Assembly: GCA_027448765.1 (NCBI GenBank)
Contig: DAIDMV010000004.1
Location: 1 to 47,265, forward strand
Direction: 5' to 3'
From: a bacterium
GTDB lineage: Bacteria; Patescibacteriota; Saccharimonadia; Saccharimonadales; UBA4665
DNA length: 47,265 nucleotides
Under the pieces are notes generated by a model that saw only the letters and a list, made by a program, of their open reading frames with translations, did no database searches and was not told where the DNA came from. Shown here in pieces: positions 1 through 7,116 of the stretch (the first letter of the stretch is position 1; each line of letters begins with the position of its first letter). Position numbers and translations under genes: made by a program.

Positions 1-792
1 AATAATTAATAACTGAATAGTTCGACTGACTCTAATTGATTTTTGTTTTAAATCATTCACACTACAACGTTTAATTTTTTTGAAAAGATAATAATAATAA
101 TCATAACTGGTCGAAAAAATAAATCGACAATTGCTCGGCAATAATTCAATCGACTGCTTGACAACCATTAAATCTAGTTCAAGTTGATCGATAATAGATT
201 TTTTATACTTTTCATCAAACTGCTGATAATTATCAAGGGGCCAATAAAAATGACCGTGAATCTCGTAATTGTTTTTTAAATTATTGATTAAATTAATTCG
301 TTGATAAATCGATCCCAACAACTTAGCATTAGCTTCTAGTTTTTTAATCTTTCTTTCATCATTGATAAAAACTCGTAAAATCATTAAACTAATCACTTCG
401 GCTGAACCATGAATATAAAGGTCAAATTTTTTCTGGTCTAATTTAGTCTTCCTTAAATCTAATTTAGCTGCTTGAAATAAATCCAAAATCTGATTCAAGT
501 CAAATTGATATTTTTTAGCCGTACGGACAAACGACATAACAATTAGATTGGTTGAATATTGATTCAAAAAAGCCTGAACTGTTTCTTCTCTCAGTTCATT
601 TAAATATTTAACCGGATATTCAAGAGATGGCTGATCAACAATTTGTTTTATTAAAATCATTAAACCCAAAATACTATACAGGTCACGTCTTATGTCTTTT
701 TTAATTAACCTACTTAAATGATAAAAAAACCTTTGATATTGCTTCAAAAATCTCTGAGATATTAAGGTAGAAAAATCAATTAAATTATCCAC
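1..792 (-). CDS. Squalene/phytoene-synthase-like protein, 3' end cut by the window edge
   Basis: An uninterrupted reading frame of 264 codons runs off the left edge. I place the start at the GTG at 792-790, which shares one base with the TAG stop of the upstream polyprenyl synthetase; no ATG lies near it. The region ILDLFQAAKLDL..KTK..Y.HGSAEVISLMI resembles the DL...Y...VAG.VG.M block of squalene/phytoene synthases. Further on, AKLLGSIYQRINLINN aligns with the family's A..LG.A.Q.TNILRD block, followed by FYWPLD (family: YLPLD). Family members join two prenyl diphosphates head to head. Here the aspartates of both Asp-rich motifs appear lost (KQIVD; NNLKNN instead of RDxxED), so catalysis is doubtful. 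Coupling to a prenyl synthetase supports a role in prenyl lipid metabolism. The family call is fairly secure; the activity is not. Confidence 0.72.
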   Translation of the reverse strand, partial: MDNLIDFSTLISQRFLKQYQRFFYHLSRLIKKDIRRDLYSILGLMILIKQIVDQPSLEYPVKYLNELREETVQAFLNQYSTNLIVMSFVRTAKKYQFDLNQILDLFQAAKLDLRKTKLDQKKFDLYIHGSAEVISLMILRVFINDERKIKKLEANAKLLGSIYQRINLINNLKNNYEIHGHFYWPLDNYQQFDEKYKKSIIDQLELDLMVVKQSIELLPSNCRFIFSTSYDYYYYLFKKIKRCSVNDLKQKSIRVSRTIQLLII

Positions 793-1841
793 TAAAAACT
801 AACTCTTAAATCGTTAATCAAGCTACTGAATTGCTCCCGGTATCGATCATTAATTGGTAATTCCTGTAATAATTTCAATGAAGTCATTTTTAAACTGTCA
901 ATTAAATCTAAAATTTCCTGATAAGCCGAAGAAGTCATAATTAAATTTTGTAATTTCTTTTGATCGGTCTCACTAATCTTATTTTGACCCATTAAATCAT
1001 TAATTAGTTTTTTATTAGCCTCATTACCTGCATTGTAAACTCGAGATATAATATAGGTTTTCTTATTATCACGAATATCACTAAAAACTGGTTTACCTAG
1101 AATTATTTCTGTTGAAAATAAATTATTTAAATCGTCAATTAATTGATAAATTTGTCCTAAGTTAAAACTTAATTTTTTTAATAAAGATTCATTAAGCTTT
1201 GTTTTAGTTAAAACGCTAGCCATTTTAATTGGAAAATAAAAACTATACATTGATGTTTTAAAATTAATTATTTTTAAAGCATGCTTCTGATCGTAATCAT
1301 TAAAAAAAGTTTCCATATCCATTAACTCACCACCGGCAACCAAAAAAATATCCTTTTGTAGGATTTTCAATAATTGAATTTTTATTTGAGATTTTAAAGA
1401 ACTCTTTAAAATTAAATCATAGCTAGCCGACAATAATAAATCACCGCTCAAAAGAGCGGCAGAATTACCCAAATGATAAGCCATATTTGAAGACCTTAAT
1501 TTATATTGTTCAATCCTATTAGCCGCTAAGTTGGGACGAGAATGTCGAACAAAATCCTGATCAATCATATCATCATGAATCAATAAAGCATTGTGTAAAA
1601 TCTCTTGAGATAATGCTACATCGAGTATATCTTGCAATTGCTGGCCACCAAACGCTAAATAGCTCAAAATCAATAAATACGCTCGACTTCTTTTACCCCC
1701 ACTTAAAATATAATTATAAATATCTTGCCATAATAAGGAATAGCTAGTATCAATTTTTTCAGCTGAAGAAACCTGAAACTTCAAATAATCATTTAAAGTC
1801 TGACTCAATTGACTTAAAATTTCTGCTTTAGATATAGACAT
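792..1841 (-). CDS. Polyprenyl (geranylgeranyl-type) diphosphate synthase
   Basis: This protein of 349 residues is a trans-prenyltransferase that extends isoprenoid diphosphates with IPP. It has GGKR at residues 48-51, the first Asp-rich motif HDDMIDQD near 89-96, GGELMD near 170-175, and a second Asp-rich motif DDLNN near 236-240. The last position of the second motif is Asn where most family members have Asp, a small departure. The length is normal for the family. The gene is directly followed, with a one-base overlap, by a squalene/phytoene-synthase-like gene, so the pair probably forms one transcription unit. Product chain length cannot be read from the sequence. A TATAAT box lies about 14 bases upstream of the ATG, on the strand opposite to the divergent gene at 1891. 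Confidence 0.9.
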   Translation of the reverse strand: MSISKAEILSQLSQTLNDYLKFQVSSAEKIDTSYSLLWQDIYNYILSGGKRSRAYLLILSYLAFGGQQLQDILDVALSQEILHNALLIHDDMIDQDFVRHSRPNLAANRIEQYKLRSSNMAYHLGNSAALLSGDLLLSASYDLILKSSLKSQIKIQLLKILQKDIFLVAGGELMDMETFFNDYDQKHALKIINFKTSMYSFYFPIKMASVLTKTKLNESLLKKLSFNLGQIYQLIDDLNNLFSTEIILGKPVFSDIRDNKKTYIISRVYNAGNEANKKLINDLMGQNKISETDQKKLQNLIMTSSAYQEILDLIDSLKMTSLKLLQELPINDRYREQFSSLINDLRVSF

Positions 1842-1890
1842 TTAGTAAGTTTTTTATTATAGTTAATATTTTACACGAATAAATATAGAT

Positions 1891-2301
1891 ATGAAAGAAC
1901 AATCGCTAATAAAGACGTCTTCTATTGAGCCAAAGTATTATTGGTTTGAGAAAGTTTTATTAAATCAAGTCTCTCAAGCATTAATCACACTTTATCCATC
2001 TCAAGATCAAATTAATTTATTTGAATTATTTCAAATTAAAACAAACTATCTCGAACCTACATTATTAATTAACAGTGTTGATGTTTTTTACGAGGATATT
2101 GCTAAACAAAAAAGTTTTGACTTAAAAGCCAATTTTCCAGGTAATAAAAAAAATTTTTACTTAGAGGGTTTAGTTGAGAATAGTGATTCAACCCATCTAA
2201 TTCATCAAACTGAAAACAAAATTAAGCTACAAGATTTGTTTTTTGTCTATACTTCCATCAAAAAGATCGCCAAACATCAAAAGACGGATCAAGTTTTATG
2301 A
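1891..2301 (+). CDS. Hypothetical protein, first of an overlapping pair
   Basis: I do not recognise this 136-residue protein. It has no signal peptide or membrane segment and is rich in Gln, Asn and Lys, with alternating hydrophobic stretches that suggest a small globular alpha/beta fold. Its stop overlaps the start of the next gene as ATGA (2298-2301), so the two are likely translated together. The two proteins have the same length but no obvious sequence similarity by eye. It is divergent from the prenyl synthetase gene. There is no clear ribosome binding site; an AT-rich TAAATA box lies five bases before the ATG. Confidence 0.65.
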   Translation: MKEQSLIKTSSIEPKYYWFEKVLLNQVSQALITLYPSQDQINLFELFQIKTNYLEPTLLINSVDVFYEDIAKQKSFDLKANFPGNKKNFYLEGLVENSDSTHLIHQTENKIKLQDLFFVYTSIKKIAKHQKTDQVL

Positions 2302-2708
2302 ATGAAAAGCTTTCAGTCGACAACCAGGATCAAAGCAAGTCCCAACAATTAATTGCCAGCATGGGGAAAAGATGGCTTTTTCGTCTTAACCAAAGTTCAG
2401 TTAATGACTTCGAATATAACGATGATAAAATTGAATTTGAATTAGAAAAAATCAATCAAGCTTTTTTATTGCATTTTAACTATTTTCCTAGTCAAACCAA
2501 CTACGAATTATTGATCGGTCCAGATTATCACAAAAAAGTATATTTTTTAGGTAAAATTATAAGTCATGTTATAGATTATGATGAAATTACTGTAGTCGAC
2601 TCAGAACAACCTAATTTAATGAGTGGGATTTGGCCATATTTAGAATTTTCAATAGTAACTAGAAAAACTAAACAAATCATCAAACAAGAATCTAAACTTT
2701 GGCTTTAA
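2298..2708 (+). CDS. Hypothetical protein, second of an overlapping pair
   Basis: This unrecognised soluble protein has 136 residues. After a polar N-terminal tail of about 20 residues, a region with GKRWLF, LLIGPDYHKKVYFLGK and WPYLEFSIVTRK suggests a compact beta-rich domain. It overlaps the preceding gene by four bases. Its 3' end also overlaps the 3' end of the convergent methyltransferase gene by 17 bases, so there is no room for an intergenic terminator. No function can be assigned. Confidence 0.62.
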   Translation: MNEKLSVDNQDQSKSQQLIASMGKRWLFRLNQSSVNDFEYNDDKIEFELEKINQAFLLHFNYFPSQTNYELLIGPDYHKKVYFLGKIISHVIDYDEITVVDSEQPNLMSGIWPYLEFSIVTRKTKQIIKQESKLWL

Positions 2709-3246
2709 TAAGATAATAATTTTGATCATAAATAGCTGCATTGATGTGTTTAAAACCAGCCTGCTTAATTATATTGGAAGCCAAGTCTAAACTAAATCTT
2801 ATGTTTTGAGGTGGACCAAAATTTGAAATTATATCAGCTCGAAAATCATAATCAATCAATAGAGTGTTAGAGTTAGACATTAATCTTAAGTTTTTTAAAA
2901 CCTTTTTAGGTTTGGCAAAATCATGCAAAGCAGTAACCAGAAGAATGAAATCAAATTTCTGATCTTTCAACAAAAAATCTTCAGCCGGTAAAATATCTAA
3001 ACTATAATTTTTATAATCTCTTTGTTCTAATTTAAATCTCAAATTATCAACTGCGACTTGATCAACATCAATTCCATAATAAAAACCTCTAGGGCCGACT
3101 ATTTTTAAAGCCGCTAAGGCATAAAAGCCATCATTACAACCTAGATCTAAAATTTTCATGCCGGGCTTTAAGCCAAAACTCTCCAGCAACTGAAGTGGGT
3201 TTTGTATTTTTAATCGTTCTGTCAGATCATAATTAAAATGATGCAT
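2692..3246 (-). CDS. SAM-dependent class I methyltransferase
   Basis: This 184-residue protein has the class I methyltransferase motif I (LDLGCNDG, residues 33-40), an acidic motif II region (YGIDVDQ) and a motif resembling post-I/IV (FDFILLVTALHDFAKP). These bind S-adenosylmethionine. The fold resembles the UbiE/Methyltransf_11 group; the substrate is unknown. It is the last gene of a four-gene operon (Fur-family regulator, glutaredoxin, rhodanese, methyltransferase) with overlapping or abutting ends, its start sharing position 3246 with the rhodanese stop. Membership in a redox and metal-responsive operon hints at a substrate linked to thiol, metal or metalloid chemistry, but this is only inference. 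Confidence 0.82.
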   Translation of the reverse strand: MHHFNYDLTERLKIQNPLQLLESFGLKPGMKILDLGCNDGFYALAALKIVGPRGFYYGIDVDQVAVDNLRFKLEQRDYKNYSLDILPAEDFLLKDQKFDFILLVTALHDFAKPKKVLKNLRLMSNSNTLLIDYDFRADIISNFGPPQNIRFSLDLASNIIKQAGFKHINAAIYDQNYYLIKAKV

Positions 3247-3509
3247 TAGAGGTAATTATCTTCAGTAGTGGCTTGATTAATACCGTTTTTTAAATTTTTA
3301 TAGCCATTTTTTTGTAAAAAGCTAATTGCCATCGAAGCTCGATGTCCGGATCGACAATAAACAATAATTTCGTCTTCCATATCTACATCTTCTAAAACAG
3401 ATTGATGATTAATCATAAGGCTTGATAGGGGCAAATTTCTAGCCGTTTTAACATGATTTTTTTTATATTCATGTTTTTCGCGAACATCCAAAATAATTTT
3501 TTTCGACAT
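3246..3509 (-). CDS. Single-domain rhodanese
   Basis: This 87-residue protein is a single rhodanese domain: DVREKHEY near the N-terminus and the active-site loop YCRSGHRAS with catalytic Cys at residue 52. Such proteins carry sulfane sulfur as a cysteine persulfide. It has no membrane segment and so is probably cytoplasmic. It sits between a glutaredoxin and a methyltransferase in an operon headed by a Fur-family regulator; its start and stop abut both neighbours. The association suggests sulfur transfer or thiol repair under metal or peroxide stress. Confidence 0.88.
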   Translation of the reverse strand: MSKKIILDVREKHEYKKNHVKTARNLPLSSLMINHQSVLEDVDMEDEIIVYCRSGHRASMAISFLQKNGYKNLKNGINQATTEDNYL

Positions 3510-3754
3510 TAATTTAAAACTCCTCTTAATTGATTTAAATCAAAACCTAAAATTCGGTCAGTAATTTTATTATCAACTTCAATAGTCGTAAAAGGTACGC
3601 TCCGTTGACCACTCAAATTAATCATAGCTTGAGCCGCAAAAGGATTTTGATCAACTTTATATTCGGTATAATCAATATGATTATCCCTTAACCAACCGGT
3701 TAACATTTTACAGTACGGACAAGTTGTAGTTGAATAAACTGTTACTTTTTTCAT
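3509..3754 (-). CDS. Glutaredoxin-like thioredoxin-fold protein
   Basis: This 81-residue protein begins KKVTVYSTTTCPYCKM, with the dithiol active site CPYC at residues 12-15. The cis-Pro motif is SVPF (family TVP), and DRILGFD resembles the C-terminal G-F-D segment of NrdH/Grx proteins. It reduces disulfides; no glutathione-specific partner is visible, so NrdH-like or mycoredoxin-like reduction is equally possible. It overlaps the Fur-family gene by four bases and shares position 3509 with the rhodanese gene. A GGAGG-type ribosome site lies just before the ATG (plus-strand cctcc at 3769-3773). Confidence 0.88.
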   Translation of the reverse strand: MKKVTVYSTTTCPYCKMLTGWLRDNHIDYTEYKVDQNPFAAQAMINLSGQRSVPFTTIEVDNKITDRILGFDLNQLRGVLN

Positions 3755-4143
3755 AAAACCTCCTTATTTTTTATACATTTTTGACAAACACCACTAATCG
3801 TTAAACTACCATTTAATCGACAGCCATTTAAAAGTGTTTCAATTTCCCTAACTATATGATCAGGTAAGCTAATATCTCTCAACAAATCACACTGACGACA
3901 ATGAAAATGATCATGATAGACAAGATTACTGTCAAATCGTTTGACCTGATTAATAGTCAGAGGAGCTAAGCCTAAAAGCTTATTTTTAACCATTCGCTCA
4001 GTAATACGATGAACCGTAGTAGCCGTTAAATTAGGATAAAATGCCTGTAAATATTCTAAAGCCTGGTGGTTAGAACTATGATTATAATTTTTAAAATAAC
4101 CCTGCACTGCTTTAGTATATTTAGTTTGTCTAGTTTTTAGCAT
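3751..4143 (-). CDS. Fur-family metal or peroxide-responsive repressor
   Basis: This 130-residue protein has an N-terminal winged helix (helix with TATTVHRITERMVKNKLL near residues 40-57) and the Fur-family metal region: YHDHFHCRQC (residues 76-85), then a second CxxC at 120-123. The two CxxC pairs form the structural zinc site known for this family; His77, His79 and His81 are candidate regulatory ligands. It could be Fur, PerR or Zur. The gene heads an operon with glutaredoxin, rhodanese and methyltransferase. A perfect 11-1-11 palindrome begins four bases upstream of its ATG and contains a TACAAT -10 box, so self-repression and a leaderless mRNA are likely. Confidence 0.88.
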   Translation of the reverse strand: MLKTRQTKYTKAVQGYFKNYNHSSNHQALEYLQAFYPNLTATTVHRITERMVKNKLLGLAPLTINQVKRFDSNLVYHDHFHCRQCDLLRDISLPDHIVREIETLLNGCRLNGSLTISGVCQKCIKNKEVL

Positions 4144-4146
4144 ATC

Positions 4147-4169
4147 TTATTGTAAATCATTTACAATAA
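4147..4169. promoter_or_regulatory. Perfect 23-bp palindrome, probable Fur-family operator
   Basis: The sequence ATTGTAAAT-C-ATTTACAAT (4149-4167) extends by two more paired bases on each side, giving 11-1-11 perfect dyad symmetry. It has the size and AT-rich, one-base-centre layout of Fur, PerR and Zur boxes. It lies in the divergent region between the Fur-family gene (start 4143) and the ferric-reductase-like gene (start 4265). On the minus strand the TACAAT half (4149-4154) is positioned as a -10 box five bases before the ATG, so a bound repressor would block that promoter directly. Confidence 0.78.
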
Positions 4170-4237
4170 TTATTCAATGGTTTAAAAAATCAGAAAAAAT
4201 TAAGCTAATTAGATTATTATATCGTCAAGTTTTAGTC

Positions 4238-4253
4238 TATAATAACTAAAGGA
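4238..4253 (+). promoter_or_regulatory. -10 box and ribosome site of the ferric-reductase-like gene
   Basis: TATAAT at 4238-4243 is followed by AAAGGA at 4248-4253, 11 bases before the ATG at 4265. The -35 region is not clear. The palindrome at 4147-4169 lies about 70 bases upstream of this -10, so control by the Fur-family protein would need a second upstream start site (the palindrome also contains TACAAT on this strand at 4162-4167) or action at a distance. Confidence 0.4.
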
Positions 4254-4264
4254 TAACAAAATAA

Positions 4265-4879
4265 ATGCATTTTTTATTAGCTGTAAGTGACATTAAAATT
4301 GTCACCGAAAGAGTCAGCGATTACTGGTCTTGGTATATAGTTAGAGCTTCAGGTTTTGTAGCGGCTGGTATTTTATTTGTTCTAATCGTTTCTGGTATCG
4401 GACAAGTAACAGGTTTTATCTATCGCTACGTAGAACCCATTAAAGCCTGGGTAATTCATAAAACACTGGCTATTAGCCTACTGTTTGCGATTGCAATTCA
4501 TGGTGGTTTTTTGTTAATTAATCATTATATTAAATTTAATTTAGCCGAAATTTTAATTCCTTTTGCTTCTACTTACTACAATGAAACTTCTTTTGCTGGC
4601 CTTAATATTGGTGCTTTAGGTGTTACTTTTGGAATTTTCGCTACCTATATTATTGTTTTTATCGTTTTAACTTCACTTAAAATTATTGATACTAATAAAA
4701 AATTATGGCGTAAATTTCATTTTTTAAGTTACTTAGCGGTATTTTTTATTTTTTTACACGCTTTATATGTTGGCACCGATTTGAAATTTGGCTTTTTTAG
4801 AGATTTTTGGTTATTAGCTGGCTTTATGTTAATTCTAACTGGAGCTTATCGACTCTGGCGAGCTAGAGTAATTAAGTAA
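4265..4879 (+). CDS. Ferric-reductase-like transmembrane haem protein
   Basis: This 204-residue protein has about six membrane spans and resembles the ferric-reductase-like domain (MsrQ/YedZ, NOX family core). Paired histidines that could ligand haem are His65 and His79 in one helix pair and His152 (KFHFLSYL) and His165 (FLHALYVG) in another. The domain carries electrons across the membrane. No flavin or NAD domain is fused, so it needs a cytosolic electron donor. The convergent neighbour, an NqrB-like membrane domain fused to a ferredoxin-NAD reductase, is the obvious candidate; the two stop codons abut at 4879/4880. Acceptor could be ferric iron, an extracytosolic flavoprotein or oxidised protein thiols; the sequence does not decide. 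Confidence 0.8.
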   Translation: MHFLLAVSDIKIVTERVSDYWSWYIVRASGFVAAGILFVLIVSGIGQVTGFIYRYVEPIKAWVIHKTLAISLLFAIAIHGGFLLINHYIKFNLAEILIPFASTYYNETSFAGLNIGALGVTFGIFATYIIVFIVLTSLKIIDTNKKLWRKFHFLSYLAVFFIFLHALYVGTDLKFGFFRDFWLLAGFMLILTGAYRLWRARVIK

Positions 4880-6382
4880 TTAATAACCACTAAAATGATC
4901 GGTTTTTATTTGATTAAACCGAAGACCTAATTTTCTTAAAATTTGTTTCGAACTTTTTACTATGGAGTCAGACCCAGCTAATAAAAATAATCTTTGATCA
5001 TAGTCACTAATTAGGTCTTGAACTAAATCAGCCGATAAACGTTGATTAGTAATTAATGGGTTGTTAAATTTTATAGTTGGCTTTCGAGACGAAGAACAAA
5101 TGTACCAAACCCTTAAATTAATAACCTTACTTGCCTGATCAAAAAAATCTTTATAAACAAAGTCTTCATAATTTGAGCAACAATAAAGTAAATAAACGTC
5201 TCTAGATTGTCTGGTATCAATCAGATATTTAATCATACTTCGAAAAGGTGTAATACCGATTCCACCAGCTATAAAAACTAATTTTTGATTAGGGTTGTCC
5301 GGTAAGACAAAATCACCACCTAAACTAGTAGCAATCAATAAAGGCTCCTCAAGGTTTAAAAGAGCTTTTTTATAACTAGAATCGCTATTTTTAAGAGCTA
5401 GGCTTAATTTATCTTCAGTGGGCGAAGAAGATATCGTGAAGTAACGTCTTATACCCCTTTGATCAAAATTGTCGTGAATTAAAGTCCATTCCATGTATTG
5501 ACCAGGAATAAAATTAAAATTACTTGGTCGATTAAAAATTAATTCTAATTGATCAGGACTCAATTTAATAATTTTTTGTAAATATAAAAATAACTTATCT
5601 TTGGCGTTGACCCAAAAAGCGTAAAGATTAGCCACCACTAAAGCAAACTCAGGGGTAGTATATAAATTAAATAAATGAACTTGTGGCAACAATAAAACTG
5701 CCACAATAACAGCGTAGATTAATTGCTGCTTTTGCCTTCTCGGTGAAGTTAACGGCTCGGTTAACATCACAAAACCCAAAAACAAAAGTGGCGAAATTAA
5801 AATAGTATCTTTTAAACTTAAAACTAAATCATGGTTAAATAATCCAATAACTGCTGTTAATGCTAAATTAACAAAAATAAAACTAGCTACCATTTTAAAA
5901 TCACTAATTTTACGAATAATTATTAAACCACCCACAAACACAAAAGGCGCTAAATACAAACTACCTACCCACCAACTAGCAGTTTGCCGAGCCGATAAAT
6001 CTAAGACTAAAACCGCTAAAGCAGCTGGATTAAAAATATGCTTATCATGATAAGTCAACAAATATTTACTAGCTTGAGCTATTAAAGAAGCCATGATTAA
6101 AAAACCAATCGAATAGACATTGCTGTAGACGGGCGTAATAATTAAAACTAAGATTAAACTAGTTATAAAATTAGATTCAGGATTGATGGGGGCATCAAAT
6201 AAATGAGAAAACATTAAATTGAATAAATAGCCACTGATAGTTAAAACAGCTAATGATAAAATTAAAAATCCAGGACTATAGCTAATGACTTTGAAGACCG
6301 AAAGAAGAAAAGCTATCAAAAAAATACCGGCTAAATAATATAAAATTAATCGATACATACTAAAACTATTTAAGAACTTCAT
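4880..6382 (-). CDS. NqrB/RnfD-like membrane domain fused to FNR-type NAD(P)H:flavin reductase
   Basis: This protein has 500 residues. Residues 1 to about 255 form 9-10 membrane spans with the NqrB/RnfD hallmark HIFNPAAL (115-122) and MLTEPLTSP (206-214), matching the MATDPVTAP-like segment of that family. Residues 265-500 form a ferredoxin-NADP+ reductase module: FAD motif RRYFTISSSP (312-321), NAD(P) loop AGGIGITPFRSM (372-383), and C-terminal DHFSGY. It would take electrons from NAD(P)H through FAD and hand them to the membrane part. The SGAT-type FMN attachment motif of genuine NqrB/RnfD is absent, so covalent FMN is not expected here. ApbE and an FMN-binding target are encoded directly upstream, the ApbE stop overlapping this start as ATGA. 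Confidence 0.86.
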   Translation of the reverse strand: MKFLNSFSMYRLILYYLAGIFLIAFLLSVFKVISYSPGFLILSLAVLTISGYLFNLMFSHLFDAPINPESNFITSLILVLIITPVYSNVYSIGFLIMASLIAQASKYLLTYHDKHIFNPAALAVLVLDLSARQTASWWVGSLYLAPFVFVGGLIIIRKISDFKMVASFIFVNLALTAVIGLFNHDLVLSLKDTILISPLLFLGFVMLTEPLTSPRRQKQQLIYAVIVAVLLLPQVHLFNLYTTPEFALVVANLYAFWVNAKDKLFLYLQKIIKLSPDQLELIFNRPSNFNFIPGQYMEWTLIHDNFDQRGIRRYFTISSSPTEDKLSLALKNSDSSYKKALLNLEEPLLIATSLGGDFVLPDNPNQKLVFIAGGIGITPFRSMIKYLIDTRQSRDVYLLYCCSNYEDFVYKDFFDQASKVINLRVWYICSSSRKPTIKFNNPLITNQRLSADLVQDLISDYDQRLFLLAGSDSIVKSSKQILRKLGLRFNQIKTDHFSGY

Positions 6383-7116
6383 TTAATATACTCCTCAAAA
6401 CAACTAGTCATTGTAGCTTGTTGGTCTGATTCAATCATATAAGCTTCAAGACCATTTAACTTTTCTAACCAATTAATCCCTTCTGGGCCCATCGCAAAAG
6501 CCGCTGTAGCCATAACGTCAGCTTCTATAATTGATTGTCCAATGACTGTTAAAGAAACTGGGTTAGCTACGATTTGACCATTTATGGGGTTAAAAATATG
6601 ATTTTTTTTAATATAATTACCTGACGTTGCTATAGCGCCATTCTGCAAAACAATAACTTTAATAATTTGGTCCAGTTCAAAAGGGTTTCGAACGCCAATT
6701 GTCCATGATTGAACCGAATTGACAGGTTTTGAAACGACAATATCACCACCAACTTCTAAATAAAAATCATCGTAATGCTCTTTTATAATAGAATAGGCCT
6801 GGTTAATAGCGTAACTTTTAACTAAACCAGACGGATCAACGATGCCATTATAATTAATCTGAAAATAACCGTTAGTTTTTCTTTCATAATCATCACAAAT
6901 GCGTAAAATTTCTTTCAATTGTTTAGACGGTTTATAATGGGCTGAATTTTGATTTAAACGAGAAATCTGACTTCTTGATTTATAGGGACTAAACTTTTCG
7001 TCTATAGCCTCGAAATACCTAAAAACACGCTGAAATGTTTGATGCAATAATAAGTCCTGATCATGATTAACTTGAAGGGTAATGGGCATAGCCATAATAA
7101 GTTTTGTTTGCTTCAT
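6379..7116 (-). CDS. apbE: FAD:protein FMN transferase (ApbE family)
   Basis: This 245-residue protein transfers FMN from FAD to a Thr or Ser in an SGAT/S motif. Seen here: DPSGLVKSYAINQA (94-107), LEVGGDI (120-126), GAIATSGNY (160-168), HIFNPINGQ (173-181) and the magnesium/FAD motif IEADVMATAAFAMG (197-210). It begins KQTKLIMAMPITLQV and has no signal peptide, so it appears cytosolic, unlike the exported ApbE lipoproteins of many bacteria. Its likely substrate is the adjacent FMN-binding protein, which carries ISGATFTS. It overlaps the NqrB-FNR gene by four bases and abuts the FMN-binding gene at 7116, so the three form one operon. Confidence 0.92.
   Translation of the reverse strand: MKQTKLIMAMPITLQVNHDQDLLLHQTFQRVFRYFEAIDEKFSPYKSRSQISRLNQNSAHYKPSKQLKEILRICDDYERKTNGYFQINYNGIVDPSGLVKSYAINQAYSIIKEHYDDFYLEVGGDIVVSKPVNSVQSWTIGVRNPFELDQIIKVIVLQNGAIATSGNYIKKNHIFNPINGQIVANPVSLTVIGQSIIEADVMATAAFAMGPEGINWLEKLNGLEAYMIESDQQATMTSCFEEYIK

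Noticed and set aside
4880-6382. Covalent FMN site in the NqrB/RnfD-like domain
   Set aside because: No S/T-G-A-T/S motif was found in this protein; the only fitting one is in the FMN-binding protein at 7116-7565.
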